Shown here: one piece after another, positions 47,150-58,046 of the stretch
Layout: each line of letters starts with the position of its first letter
Numbering within the stretch: position 1 is the first letter of the stretch
Origin: Sialis fuliginosa
Taxonomy: Eukaryota > Arthropoda > Insecta > Megaloptera > Sialidae
NCBI GenBank assembly: GCA_961205875.1
Contig: OY540815.1
Span: 3,286,001 to 3,350,000 of the forward strand
Reading direction: 5' to 3'
Length of the DNA: 64,000 nt
Program-made: the position numbers and the translations under genes
The notes under the pieces: model-generated
What the model saw: the letters and a program-made list of their open reading frames with translations, nothing else
Told to the model about the DNA's origin: nothing
The model's database searches: none

Positions 47150-47493
47150 GTAGGGCCAACACACTTATATTTCGAACGAACATAATACACGGTTATATTG
47201 AATACACAAATTTTCAAAGTTAATTATCTTTGTAATTAAGGCCTATGAGATCAAATTGTTGGACACGTGTCTTTTTATTTTTGCTCTAGTTTGACATACT
47301 ACAAGCTCATTGAAATTCTCACTAACCGTGTTGTTGCTTCCCCTTGTCAGCCAAATCGGATAACTAGAAGTAAGAAAATTTTCTGTTTAGTTAAAATGAA
47401 ATCGATATTTCTAAAAAAAATGGATCTGTGAAATATTCGTTAGTCTGATAGTTCAAAAAAAATCCATCGAGAAGCGCCACAACTGACATATTA

Positions 47494-47912
47494 TATACAG
47501 GCTGAGTCATTTTAATCAACGCAGTCAAATATCTTGAAAAGTAAGCGAAACTGAGAAAAACGTTTCAAACAAAAGTTGCTTGGTTTTAAGGGGGACAAAC
47601 AATGGTGACCTTGTGGTTGACCTTCAAACCATTTTCAAGGTGAAATCAAGGTCAACTTTGATTTTTTAAATAAAAACCTGTATTTTTTATTGAATATTCG
47701 TATTCTACTAATTTTTTCACGTAGAATACGAATATGCAATAAAAAATATAGGTTTTTATTTAAAAAATCAAAGTTGACCTTGAAAAATTGCTTGAAGGTC
47801 AACCGCAAGGTCACCATTGTTTGTCCTCTTTGAAACCAAGCAACTTTTTTCTCAATTTCGCTTACTTTTCGAGATATTTGACTACGTTGATTAAAATGAC
47901 TCATCCTGTATA
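47494..47912. mobile_element. Foldback element, 419 bp, TATACAGG ends
   Basis: Termini TATACAGGCTGAGTCATTTT and AAAATGACTCATCCTGTATA. Arms pair almost to the centre (TATTCGTATTCTAC / GTAGAATACGAATA near 47700-47735). Both arms carry AAGGTCAAC words; TCAAGGTCA lies at 47646-47654 and its complement at 47775-47783. The 121-codon minus frame at 47635-48000 is a product of the palindrome. Confidence 0.88.
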
Positions 47913-48643
47913 ATAATCTCTTGTATTTAATTATTTTATACAAAGGTATGACTTTTTTGCAAATTACATTGATTAAATGTTTATCTTGAGTTCGTGACAT
48001 ATTTAATCAAGATAAAATTTGGTATTATTTGCATTAAAAAATTTGGAGCATATTTATTTTATCAGACATACATAAAGTGATAATTATGTCAGTTAAAATT
48101 GAATATTTTTAATTCTGAAAAATTATAACTGTACGATTAACGTATTATGATAATTGTAAGTATTAGGTATTTATTATTTGTGAAATGCTTTTTTCAGTGT
48201 ATTTATTTCTTCTTTTGTGACGGATCAATGTAAAAAAATATTATTATTAAGTAATGTTATGTCATATATTTATTATGTTTTCAAATTAATGCACTTATTA
48301 CATAATCACTATTGTTACTAAAATTGACAAAGTTGACAACCTTACCTTATCAATTAATACATTTTAAAAAGTTTAAGGGGTGTGCATTTTATGGTCAAGC
48401 CATGTTACTTTTAAATATTATTTTAAGATATATATTTCTATGGGTGGGAGGGGTTCTGCGAAAAAACCTTATAGTTCTAAGGGTTCCGTGAGTCGACAAG
48501 GTTTGAAGACCACTGCAATAGAATATATGTAATAAGATTGTAACCATATTTCAACCTTCGCTCGCTTAAATATAAAAGTTAGATATATTATATCGCGGAG
48601 TTAATTTTAGATCTTTTTATTCTACACAGTGTGTTCTTTACTA
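47913..48643. other. No gene; hAT-like end and target repeat of the mariner
   Basis: 48454-48518 is a hAT-like end (TTATAGTTCTAAGG, AGGTTTGAAGACCACTGC) also seen at 10168. 48570-48643 (AAATATAAAAGTTAGATAT) is homologous to 58578-58650 and is the left flank of the mariner insertion. Confidence 0.5.
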
Positions 48644-48719
48644 TAGGTTGTTGCAAAAATAATGCACGTTATTTATTACGAACTTTAAACTTATATATTT
48701 CAAAATATAATTAGGCTAC

Positions 48720-49690
48720 TTAATCGACATTTTTTTTGCGTTTCGTCAATTTGTTGACAATACTTTTCTGCTGTAATTGTTTCACCAGGATTTAAGAAGT
48801 TATAGCGGATTTATCCCTGTACAGACCACAAAACGGTCACCATTTGTTTGGATGTAAACTTTGCTTTGGAAAGTGTTTAGAATCTTCATCTTTATTTAAC
48901 CACTGCCTTGAATGTCTGCTATTATTATAAGGGTCATTTCAAAATTTGTTGCAGATAAACTTGCCCCAGAAGAAAAAACATTGATTATTATTAGTTACAT
49001 TCAAACTTAGATAATATTTTGGAATCAATAAACAAAGAACCGTATTATTAAACATCTTTTATAAAAAGAAATAAACCCCACTTTTCCATTTTTCTTTATA
49101 TAGAAGACAACTTTGTTACCTTTATTGACCACTATGTTACTTTAAAAAGGTAATTTTAAGTGGGATTTATTTCTTTTTATAAAAGATGTTTAATAATACG
49201 GTGCTTTGATTATTCATTCCAAAATATTATCTAAGTTTATCTGCAACAAATTTTGAAACGACCCATAAAACAAATTTTTCATCGCACGATACAATACGTT
49301 CCAAAAATGGATCGTTTTTGTTGCGTACAAGAAGCATAGAATAAATTTCGTAACGACGATTTTTGTGATTTTCGCTTAATTCGTGTGGCACCCATTTATC
49401 AAGCTTGTTAGTTTTGCTAATCGTAGTTAAATGCCGTGAAATAGTTCCTGGGTCTACTTGTAGATCTTCTGCAAGTTCTCGAACAGTTGTATGTGGGTTA
49501 ACTTCCACTATAGCTTTCAACATGTCGTCATCAACAGCAGAAAGACGTTCGCGACCCTCTTGGTCTTCCAAATTTACTTCACCTGCACGACATTTTTGAA
49601 ACCAACGCCGCATCATGGATTCATCAATGGACCCTTTCCTCTAAACTTGTTTCTGACCGTTTACGCTGCACTGCGGCCGAGTTTGAACTC
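48720..49690 (-). pseudogene. mariner transposase relic (DD34D family)
   Basis: Transposase that would bind the terminal repeats and cut and rejoin DNA. The longest open part (49616-49227) has RRWFQK at residues 3-8, a helix-turn-helix around residues 45-63 (VRELAEDLQV, GTISRHL), the family motif WVPHEL at 75-80, and CDEK at 111-114 carrying the first catalytic Asp. Upstream, EFKLGRSAA (about 49690-49665) is in a shifted frame with a stop. After CDEKFVL a foldback insertion interrupts; beyond it (48929 downward) the gene resumes as YNNSRHSRQWLNKDE with later stops and shifts up to the region before the second Asp. The rest of the catalytic domain is absent. Clearly inactive. Confidence 0.9.
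48931..49264. mobile_element. Foldback MITE inside the mariner gene, 334 bp
   Basis: Termini GGGTCATTTCAAAATTTGTT and AACAAATTTTGAAACGACCC pair, continuing through GCAGATAAACTT and TATTATTAAACATCTTTTAT. It splits the transposase right after CDEKFVL. TTAT flanks both sides on the coding strand. Confidence 0.85.
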
Positions 49691-49820
49691 ATAAAAATAA
49701 TTTTTTCTAAAATCCTTTTTCGATATTCTTTCTTTAATCACTTTAATATAAGTGAAAATGAAATTTTATGAAAAATGTTCAAAGAAATAAAGGAAATCAG
49801 TAAAAAAATCTTTAAACTGA

Positions 49821-50681
49821 TATACAGTGCGTTCACGATGAAAGGAACAATTTCATTTAAAATTCAGGTAATTATTTTGTGGAAAAACGCTCGGACCCGT
49901 CGATTAGTATTTTTAGTTGTGGTTTTTTTGACATAAGAAAATTGTATACAGGATGTCTCAGGAAAAACGTATGCAGTCATCATTGATTTTTTTAAATGGA
50001 ACACCCTATATATTATACCATTTTTGAATTGTGCGATAAATTCTGAACACTTTTTGTACAGCATATCATATCTCTAAAATCAGTGGTTTTCAGAATAATG
50101 ACGTTTGAAAATTGACATTTTGAAATCACACAAGTCAAATAAAATGTTTAAATTGAAAAAATAAACCTTGAACATTTTTTTAAAAGACAACAAAAACATC
50201 CTGGTATTACAAAAGAAAGAAAAAAAGAAGAAAAAAAAAGAAAAAAAAGAAAAAAAAAAATTCAATGTTTTTTCTTTTTTCCATACCAGAATGTTTTTGT
50301 TGGCTTTTAAAAAAATGTTCTAGGTGTATTTTTTCAATTTAAATACTTTATTTGATTTTTATTTGACTTGTTTGTATTTCAAAATGTCAATTTTCAAACG
50401 TCATTATTCCGAAAACCACTGATTTTAGAGATATGATATACTGTACAAAAAGTGTTCAGAATTTATCGCACAATTCAAAAATGGTATAATATATAGGGTG
50501 TTCCATTTAAAAAAATCAATGATGACTGCATATGTTTTTCCTGAGACACCCTGTATACAATTTTCTTATGTCAAAAAATCCGCAATTAAAAATACTAATC
50601 GACGGGTCCGAGCGTTTTTGCACAAAATAATTATCTGAATTTTAAACGAATTTGTTCCTTTCATCGTGAACGCACTGTATA
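49821..50681. mobile_element. Foldback element, 861 bp, TATACAGTGCG ends
   Basis: Termini TATACAGTGCGTTCACGATG and CATCGTGAACGCACTGTATA. Arms share AACGCTCGGACCCGTCGATT and TGTCTCAGGAAAAACG blocks and meet near 50251 in an A/T-rich hairpin (50218-50282). ORFs at 49864 and 50080 lie in the arms. Confidence 0.9.
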
Positions 50682-50688
50682 ACACTTA

Positions 50689-51248
50689 CAAGTAACACTA
50701 CCCAACTGTAACTCACCGATTTGAATTAAACTTATCATACTTATTAAACACCGAAAAATATTAAATACGTGTTTTTTTGTTTCGGCTAAATACGCTTTTT
50801 AGGGGTAGAAATCACCCCTCAACCACTGAAGGTGGAAACAGTTATTGCTAATTATTTCTGAAACGATACATTTTCTGAAAAAAGTGCTTAGGACCAAAGT
50901 TGTAGAGTTCAAAGTGATGCACTTGATGGCGACCTTGAGGTCGATTTTCAAGGTCATTTGAAAATCATTTCATGTTTCATTCACCTTGAAAATCGACCTC
51001 AAGGTCGCCATCAAGTGCATCACTTTGAACTCTACATCTTTGGTCCTAAGCACTTTTTTCAGAAAATGTATCGTTTCAGAAATATATAGCCATAACTGTT
51101 TCCACCTCCAGTGGTTGAGGGGTGATTTCTACCCCTAAAAAGCGTATTTAGCCGAAACAAAAAAACACGTATTTAATATTTTTCGGTGTTTAATAAGTAT
51201 GTTAAGTTTCATTCAAATCGGTGAGTTACAGTTGGGTAGTGTTACTTG
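50689..51248. mobile_element. Foldback element, 560 bp
   Basis: CAAGTAACACTACCCAACTG and CAGTTGGGTAGTGTTACTTG are perfect; arms share TTTCGGCTAAATACGCTTTT, GGGGTAGAAATCACCCCTCA and GGTCGATTTTCAAGGTCA-type blocks. TTA is on both flanks, a possible 3-bp duplication. TCAAGGTCA lies at 50948-50956. Confidence 0.88.
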
Positions 51249-51334
51249 TTAGTACTTTGGGCGACAACTTTAAAAGAAAATAGTAGGTACCTAAAAGCCA
51301 TAGGAAAAACGTGCATTATTTTTGCAACGACCTA

Positions 51335-52429
51335 ATACATTATATTGTTCAATATTTAACGGTTTAGACAGCGTATTACAAGAAGGAGAAAACTTTTTTC
51401 CGACTTGATTTACTATTACCGTCACTGTTTATGTCTTGTGTTACCTAACGTAACAAAATATATAATAAAACCTAGGCAATGAACATACTTATCTTTGATT
51501 AAAAAAAACACTCACACATAAATCAGATAGGTTGTTCTCGACTCGAGTGATAATGACAGACAGACAGACAGACAGAGAGACGCTGCGTTTTATTATATGT
51601 GAGGAAAATATACATCCGTTGCAAAATGGAATACAACATTGGTAGTATAGAAGAACAACCACAAATTCAATTATAACAAAAGTTTATTTAAAATATGCTT
51701 GAAAATGAGGTACAATAAAACTGGGTTACAATTTACAATGTATGTACGTAAAATAGTTTATGACAAGAAAATTGTATACTGTTAAAAGTAGTCTGGCAAT
51801 ACTATTTATTGTACACCACTATACATATGGCGTATCAGTTTTCTTTAGAAGTTGTGAACATTTTATTATTTCTGCCAGTGGCGCAACTATGGGGGGGTTA
51901 GGGGGTCAGACCCCCTCTTGAATTTGTCAATATACATTATTAAAAACAATCAAAATACATAGATACATGAAAATAAACTAAACAATTTTTTTTAACCCCA
52001 TTGAAATCTTTTTCTAGGTGCACCTGATTTCTACGTACTGTAAATTGAGTTTATTGCACATTAAGACGATATACATTATGCAAAGTTGTCTACATTTTTA
52101 TTAAGAATTATTTGTGCTGGATTTGCAATGTAATGTTCTATAAAAATATGATAACATTTATGTTTTTTATCATACTATATGTTTAAAACCACTATGGTAT
52201 TAAAATATTACATCTTCCCTCAGAGCCCGATATTTTCACTGCTCTGCGTAAAAATGATATTGCCGCTTAACAAAAATAGATTTTGTATATTTTTTTTAAT
52301 TTTGGAGACCCCATACTTTAAGAAGTGTGTTTAATTTCTAAGTTTACTTTAATCAAACATTTAATTTATAATTAAGCACTTATTCACTTTAAATTCTGTT
52401 TTGATACAATTGTTGTTAATACTTGTTAT
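51335..52429. other. Right flank of the mariner, GACA microsatellite, hAT-like end
   Basis: 51335-51530 is homologous to 58655-58850 (TTGTTCAATATTTAACGGTT). (GACA)n lies at 51556-51578. CAGTGGCGCAACTATGGGGG (51880) followed by GGGGTCAGACCCCC is a hAT-like left end without a partner. No gene. Confidence 0.5.
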
Positions 52430-52640
52430 ACATGATGATCCGGTTTAGGATACAGATATTTTAAAAGCTGATTCCTTAGCTCATTCTAAATAAAAAATTG
52501 TACAGAAAGGGAGGGTCTGTCTTCAACACTCTGAGCTACAGAGTGTTTAAAAAATGTCTATCAGAGATGTACTTACAAACAAAGGTTACTAGAGCAACAA
52601 AAATGAGTCAGTTTTATAGGTAATTAACCAACGTATTTTT
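52430..52640. repeat. Inverted partner of 33528-33775
   Basis: GATCCGGTTTAGGATACAGA, then CAACACTCTGAGCTACAGAG, and AAAATGAGTCAGTTTTATAG mirror the other copy. Confidence 0.6.
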
Positions 52641-52845
52641 CATTATTAGCGTTACTGCTAGCCGTGTTTTCAGTTCAGAGTTATTGCTCATCAATGACAA
52701 AAAATATATTTATTGCTTCCTCGCAATATCGAAGATACGAGAAGCTATGTGATCGTTTCAGATTGAGACAAAAAAAAAGTTCTCCAATTTCAAAATTTTA
52801 AATTTATTTATCCGTTTCACGTCAAGACAAACACTTTTCGTTCCG

Positions 52846-52912
52846 TGTCTGTCTGTCTGTCCGTGTGTCCGTCCGTCCGTCCGTCCGTCCGTCCGTCCGT
52901 CCGTCCGTCTGT
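52846..52912 (+). repeat. (GTCT/GTCC)n microsatellite in family A
   Basis: A tetranucleotide tract beginning TCTGTCTGTCTGTCCG, then a long CCGT run. Equivalent tracts sit at the same place in the 33418 copy. Confidence 0.95.
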
Positions 52913-53259
52913 CCCCTGAATCCTTGTCACACGCATAACTCATGAACCACTGAACCGATATTATTGAAACTTGGTCGGATGGTTGGGTTTGGTTTGAGGA
53001 CAGTCCCATTTCAAAATCATCAAAATCGTGTGTAAGGGGGAGGGGTGACACCCCAAAATATTTCTTTTTTCAAGATATCTCAAGAACGACACATGTTACG
53101 AGAAAATTTTATAGAATATTTTTTGTAGAGAATTAAATTTCCTATAATATGGGTCTACTACGTTTGTTGTAAAATATTCCCTTACAAAGATATATCTAAA
53201 TTAATTTTAAAAATTCGTGTTTTGTTTTTCTAAATTGATATTTGATTGGATATATTAAG

Positions 53260-53335
53260 TGTCATTTTGACGTCTTAAATGTCACTTTGGCGTTTTAAAT
53301 GTCACTTTGACGTTTTAAATGTCATTTTGACATTT
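53260..53335 (+). repeat. 20-bp minisatellite, about 3.5-4 units
   Basis: Units of the form TTTTAAATGTCACTTTGACG, with TT/GG variants, stand head to tail. The window-start copy (about 130-165) has about 1.5 units, so the tract has expanded here. Confidence 0.85.
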
Positions 53336-53550
53336 GCATAAATTTAGATTTAGATTGAAATTGTCAAAAAATTAAAAATATATGAAAAAATATTCAGGTG
53401 CCTTTTAAGAAAAATTTCGAACTAAGATTTTTTTAGTAAAATTTGTATAAGAATTAAATGGTTAACCAATGCCAGGCAATTTATCTGAACACTATCGGTT
53501 TTAGTGAATTTAGCACGAGGAAGCACTGTGCATTTACTTGGCAGATGTTT

Positions 53551-54431
53551 TTTTTTGAATTTTTTTATGAAAATGACCTTTTTTCCAAAAGTACCTACAA
53601 TATGTGGTATTTTTATCATTATTTTGGTGTGTCATAATGTTACCTACAAATTCACCATACAAAGGTTGGACCTGGGTCTTACAGTTTTTCAGTTATAAAT
53701 TTACCAAAATTTTTTTAATTTTTGTAGTCTTAAACAATTGCCAAAATAATTTTAATACATATATAGAAACGTTGGTGTGTATGTATGTGATCTCATCAGG
53801 CCTAAACCACTGGACGCATAGAAGCTACATATATTCACATCATATGTTCGTTTGGTGATCCGTGCTTCAATTTTTATAAAATTTATAAATTTTTTGAACT
53901 CGGTCAAAAATGTGTATTTATGGTCCGATTTGACTGATATTCAGAATACATGTTAGTTACGTGGAAAGAAATATTCTTAGAAAAATTGGACCATGTGGGT
54001 GGTGCTGCAGTCGAGATATTTACGAAAATGTACTTTACACTACAGTTAATAATATATTGATTTAGTGTGTAGAGTTCTCAAAAAACAATGTATTTTTCAT
54101 GCGTGTACAGGATAATATATGGAATTCAAAACAAGGATTCTTGGGTATTAGCATGGTGAGAATCTGGCCAACTGCAAAAATAAATTCACTACCCACTACT
54201 ATGTGTTTCTTCCAGGCTACAACAAAAAAGAAAGAACGATGATGACAAGTTGAGTCCTTGGTTCTACAGGATAGATTTAAAATGTAGACTTGTTTATTGA
54301 AACTCTAAGTTTTTATACGTTCTTTAATGATTTATTCGTTAAAGTTTTATCAGAGTTAATTTAAAATGTAGTTCTTATATTTTTTTATTTACATATAATA
54401 ACCTTTACTTCTTGTACGCTTTGATGTATAT
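53551..54431. other. No gene recognised
   Basis: Frames at 53504-53698 and 53604-53858 overlap in different phases without motifs. The rest is AT-rich low-copy DNA. Confidence 0.4.
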
Positions 54432-54439
54432 GTTTCGTA

Positions 54440-54614
54440 CAGTGGCGTAGTAAGAAAAAATTCCGGGGGGGGGGGGGGGAGTTAAATACATATGTGTTAA
54501 TTTTTTTGAAGGTATTTGGAACTGATTTTTTCTCAAAACATACGTTTTTTAAAACACATAATATTTCAGGGATGGGTTCGTCCCCGACCCCCCCCCCCCG
54601 TTACTACGCCACTG
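54440..54614. mobile_element. hAT MITE, 175 bp
   Basis: Perfect 8-bp target duplication GTTTCGTA (54432-54439, 54615-54622); perfect 14-bp termini CAGTGGCGTAGTAA / TTACTACGCCACTG. A G run (from 54465) and a C run (54589-54599) are inverted subterminals. Same family style as 18316-18659. Confidence 0.95.
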
Positions 54615-54856
54615 GTTTCGTACATCGTCTCAGATTTATAACTAACAGTTTCATCTCGATCTCTTATTTTATAATCGAATGTCTTATTTCGTTATACAAA
54701 CCAATTCCTCTCGATCTTGTATGAATTCTCATTTCATGTATACATATAAAAAAATATAATTTATCATATGTTATCAATATCAATATGTTAATTAGAATCG
54801 AAATTAGATCAAATAAACATTTTTCAAAATCCTGTAATTTTTATAATCATAATAAA

Positions 54857-55020
54857 AATCTCTATATATAAAAATGAATGTTGGTTTGTATGAGGCTATA
54901 GACTCGGGAATTACTGAACCAATTTCAATGCGGTTTTTACCAATAGTTAGATAATTTTTCTGTGCATGTTTGTGGCTATTATCTAATATTTTATGAAAAC
55001 CTAAGATTTATCATCAAAAG
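54857..55020 (+). mobile_element. Helitron-like 5' end candidate
   Basis: TCTCTATATATAAAAATGAA followed by ATGAGGCTATAGACTCGGGA and TTACTGAACCAATTTCAATG has the form of the TCTATATAT...-starting Helitron-like 5' ends of insects. No 3' end lies downstream on this strand, so it is truncated by the next foldback. Confidence 0.4.
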
Positions 55021-55039
55021 ACTTAAAAAATCTTCATCA

Positions 55040-55535
55040 AGTCGTGTTTTGTTTCCGTTCTCTCAGATATTTTATTGAACAATTGAATGATTTTTGACAC
55101 ATGTTAGATTGTAAAAATAACCAAGAAGAAAATATCTTTACTTTTTCAAAATATAAAAAAAAATCCACAGAATGTTTGTTTAGAATAGAATTTTGTATTT
55201 GTATAACGAATTTCAGAGTATTAAAAAAAATAACACTTTCAATAAATTAAGAAGATATTTTAATGTGAAGTGAAATGTAGGGCTTATAGACATATTATTA
55301 TTTTAGTTATTAAGTTGTTTCCAACCCTATTTTGCACTTCACAATAAAAATTTACATAATTTATTGACATTGTTTTTTTTTTCTCTTGATGTTTTGAATT
55401 TCAATATAGGGTTACAAAATTGCATTCTAAACAAATATTCTTTGTGGATTTTTCATATTTTGAAAAATATAGGTAGTTTGTTCTTGGTTATTTTACGGTA
55501 GTTTTACATAAAGCAAGACTCGATACCCAAATAAA
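55040..55535. mobile_element. Imperfect foldback, about 500 bp
   Basis: AATAACCAAGAAGAAAATAT with AATCCACAGAATGTTTG on the left pairs with CAAATATTCTTTGTGGATTT and GTTCTTGGTTATTT on the right. Inner blocks GAAGTGAAATG / CACTTCAC also pair. Divergence is greater than in most foldbacks here. Confidence 0.6.
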
Positions 55536-55609
55536 ATTCCGAAATTTGTTCATTACACCTCTTGTTACATCTATCCTGGACACACTGTATGTTAATAAAG
55601 AGTTTTAAT

Positions 55610-56232
55610 CAGGGACTTGAACCTGAACCCGAACACGAACCGTAAACCCGAAAAAACCTGTATTTTCCCTTAACCTGAACTCGAACCGAACCGCTATATT
55701 TCAAAGTCAACGAACCTGAATCCGAACCTTTTCATGGATAACCGCCAACCGGTAACCATATATTTTTAAAAGGTTCAATAAATTATTTTTAACATTTTAA
55801 TATTTTTCTCCAATAATTTTTAAAAGAGATTATATAATGTACTAATGCTGAAAATCTGAATTTTATGGTATGAAGTGACTTATCAAGTCAATTACTAAAC
55901 TTCACATATTTTTTACTTTCTTTTTTATTTCTATAACCGAATTACATTTTAATTCGCAAAAAAATCTGAAAAATAGAGATTTCAATCTTTAAAATGTATT
56001 TTTATTTCCTCCCCCTTTTTCTAGCAATATTTTAATGGCTATTAATGTTTTTTCCCTCTTCAGAAATTGTTTTATTTGTTAATTATAATTTTTTTTTCGA
56101 ACATAATAATTTTCTTTCAACCTGAACCCAAATAGTTTGCAACTGTTGAACCTAAATCCGAACCCGAAGCGAAATTTATATTTGAACCCGAACCGTACCC
56201 GAACCATAAATAAGTTCCGGTTTAAATCCTTG
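55610..56232. mobile_element. hAT-like element with GAACCCG-rich ends
   Basis: Ends CAGGGACTTGAACC and GGTTTAAATCCTTG are imperfect inverted repeats; flanks GTTTTAAT (55602-55609) and GTTTTTAAT (56233-56241) look like an 8-bp duplication with a T-run change. About 120 bp at the left (to 55750) and right (from 56115) carry many GAACC(T/C)GAA words in direct orientation. ORFs at 56137 and 56176 translate these repeats (LNPNP). Confidence 0.6.
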
Positions 56233-56755
56233 GTTTTTAATATTTTTTATCAGAATAATATTTTCACGTATTTTTTTTTCATCTATCTCAATTTTCGACC
56301 GATATTTTTTAGACAGCACAATCCGTATCTCTAGTTCTGGTACCTCACACGTCATTGGACGTATGCATAATTGGTGTTGATGGGGTTTAAATCGCATTAG
56401 CCGTGTTTTGATCGCAATTTGAAAGAGTAATTGAATACTAGATAGTAGATCAATTGCTTTGGTCGTTTGTGGTTTTCAATATGAATAACTAAAATAGTTA
56501 TTTAATGTAAGTGTTACAATCAATAATTAAAATTAGTTTTTTTTTATTGTTTTAAAACCAATTTATACACAACTACAGCAAAATTAATTAATTGTAAACG
56601 AAAATTGTTTTAGATCTACTAACTCATTTAATATACTTATAAGTCTAATGACTATTTAACCAAAAACATTTACCTATTTTTGTTTGGGATTATTTTTATC
56701 TATAAAATACATTATAAAAGTTTTTATTTTATTTTATATTTGTAAAATATAATAA
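56233..56755. other. AT-rich, no gene
   Basis: Nothing supported. Confidence 0.4.
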
Positions 56756-57750
56756 TACAGGTGTTTCCAAGATAAGCTTGAAATGCATGGAAATTTCTTA
56801 AACGGTAAGAGATACAGATTCGGTTAAATTAGATGAATTATTTGTAAGGAAGAGGTGAATATTACTACATCAAAAAATATTAATAATTGTATGTAGTTTA
56901 GGCAGTATACTAAAAAATCGAAACATTCAGAAATTCTTTAAATTACTATAATTTTTTTTGTCAAAGTAGATAGGTACTTTTTGTTTGCGGTTTCTAAAAG
57001 CACTTTTTGTGTAGAATTGATTGGTGTCTTTAGAATTTCTATATCACTTGAAGTTTCCGAGTTACAAGCCCTAACTTTAGTTTTTCTTACGGGCCTCTAA
57101 GTTGGTTATACATAGCATATTTGAACGTGTTTTTTACTCTACTTTACAACGATATGTAACTTGTTATATTTATTTTCGATAAAAAGTAAGAACATTTTTT
57201 TTGTTATAGTTTTTTTGTTTTCAAATATTCATGTTTTATTTTGATTATTGTTATTGTAAATTTTGTTTAACAATGTTTGTTTTTCATGGCCTACGTAAAG
57301 GTTTTTAATTAAATATTTTATAAATATCACTAATATTTAGTACTGCGACTTTTTTTCGATAATAAAAATGATAAGTTACATATCGTTAAAAAGTAGAGTA
57401 AAAAACCCGTTCAAATATGTTATAGCTAATTTAGAGGCCCATAAGAAAAACTGAAGTTAGAGCTTGTCACCGGATACTAAAAGTTATATAGAAATTCTAA
57501 ATACACCAATCAATTTTACACAAAAAGTGCTTTAAGAAACCGCAAACACTTTGTCTACTTTATCTTCAAAAAAGTTATAGCCATTTAAAGAATTTCCGAA
57601 TATTCCGATTTTTTGGTATACCGCCTAAACCACATACAATTATTAATATTTTTTGATGTAATAATACTCAGCCCTTTCTTACAAATAATACATCTCATTT
57701 AACCGAATCTGAATCTCTTACCGTTTACACGCTTATATTGGACACCTGTA
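56756..57750. mobile_element. Foldback element, 995 bp, TACAGGTG ends
   Basis: Termini TACAGGTGTTTCCAAGATAA and ATATTGGACACCTGTA; arms share AAACGGTAAGAGATACAG, CATCAAAAAATATTAATAAT, TTTAGGCAGTATAC and AAAAGCACTTTTTGTGTA blocks. Centre near 57250. Confidence 0.85.
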
Positions 57751-57977
57751 TGATATCTATACGCGAAACAGATTTTGCCCCTTCTGTATATCTTAAACTA
57801 GCGCACCCGGTGTTACCTGGTGATATACATTTAATCTGTAATATACCTATTAAACAAAACACTCCGACGATTGTTTTTTTCCGACTTCATGAAATTTACA
57901 CAAAATATCCACAAATTATGTACCTAAATCTTTTTCGTGAAACACTATTATGGATATACTTTTGCATTATATTACTG

Positions 57978-58018
57978 TGCGTGCGTGCGTGTGTGTGTGT
58001 GTTTGTGTGTGCGCGCGC
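57978..58018. repeat. (GT)n/(GC) microsatellite
   Basis: GTGCGTGCGTGTGTGTGTG followed by GTGTGCGCGCGC. Confidence 0.95.
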
Positions 58019-58046
58019 TTGTTGCGAATGTGTATTTTATTTAAGA

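Larger units (their letters stand above)
48644..51334 (-). mobile_element. Dead mariner element with three nested foldbacks
   Basis: Ends TAGGTTGTTGCAAAAATAAT (48644) and ATTATTTTTGCAACGACCTA (to 51334) are inverted, with one substitution in the shared 25 bp. TA is duplicated, shown by the paralogous unoccupied locus near 58650 where TTCTTTAATACATTA reads through. A mariner transposase relic lies on the minus strand. Insertions at 48931-49264, 49821-50681 and 50689-51248 bring the length to 2.7 kb; without them about 0.9 kb remains, so the C-terminal third of the gene is missing. Confidence 0.85.
52720..53550 (+). repeat. Most complete family A copy
   Basis: It runs from GCTTCCTCGCAATATCGAAG (52719) to GTGCATTTACTTGGCAGATG. 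In order: TCAGATTGAGACAAA, CCGTTTCACGTCAAGACAAA, a (GTCT)(GTCC)n tract (52846-52912), GAATCCTTGTCACACGCATA, AACCACTGAACCGATATTAT, GGGGTGACACCCC, then the A-family 3' half. A 20-bp minisatellite is at 53260-53335. The 97-codon reverse frame (52758-53051) translates the GTCY tract as RRTDGRTDG repeats and is not a gene. Confidence 0.8.

Noticed and set aside
47635..48000. 121-codon minus-strand frame
   Set aside because: It lies mostly in the palindromic foldback 47494-47912; the residues near both ends mirror the arms.
50080..50265. Phe/Ser-rich 61-codon frame
   Set aside because: Low-complexity A/T hairpin at the centre of a foldback.
52758..53051. 97-codon minus frame with RRTDGRTDGRTDG
   Set aside because: A translated GTCY microsatellite in family A.
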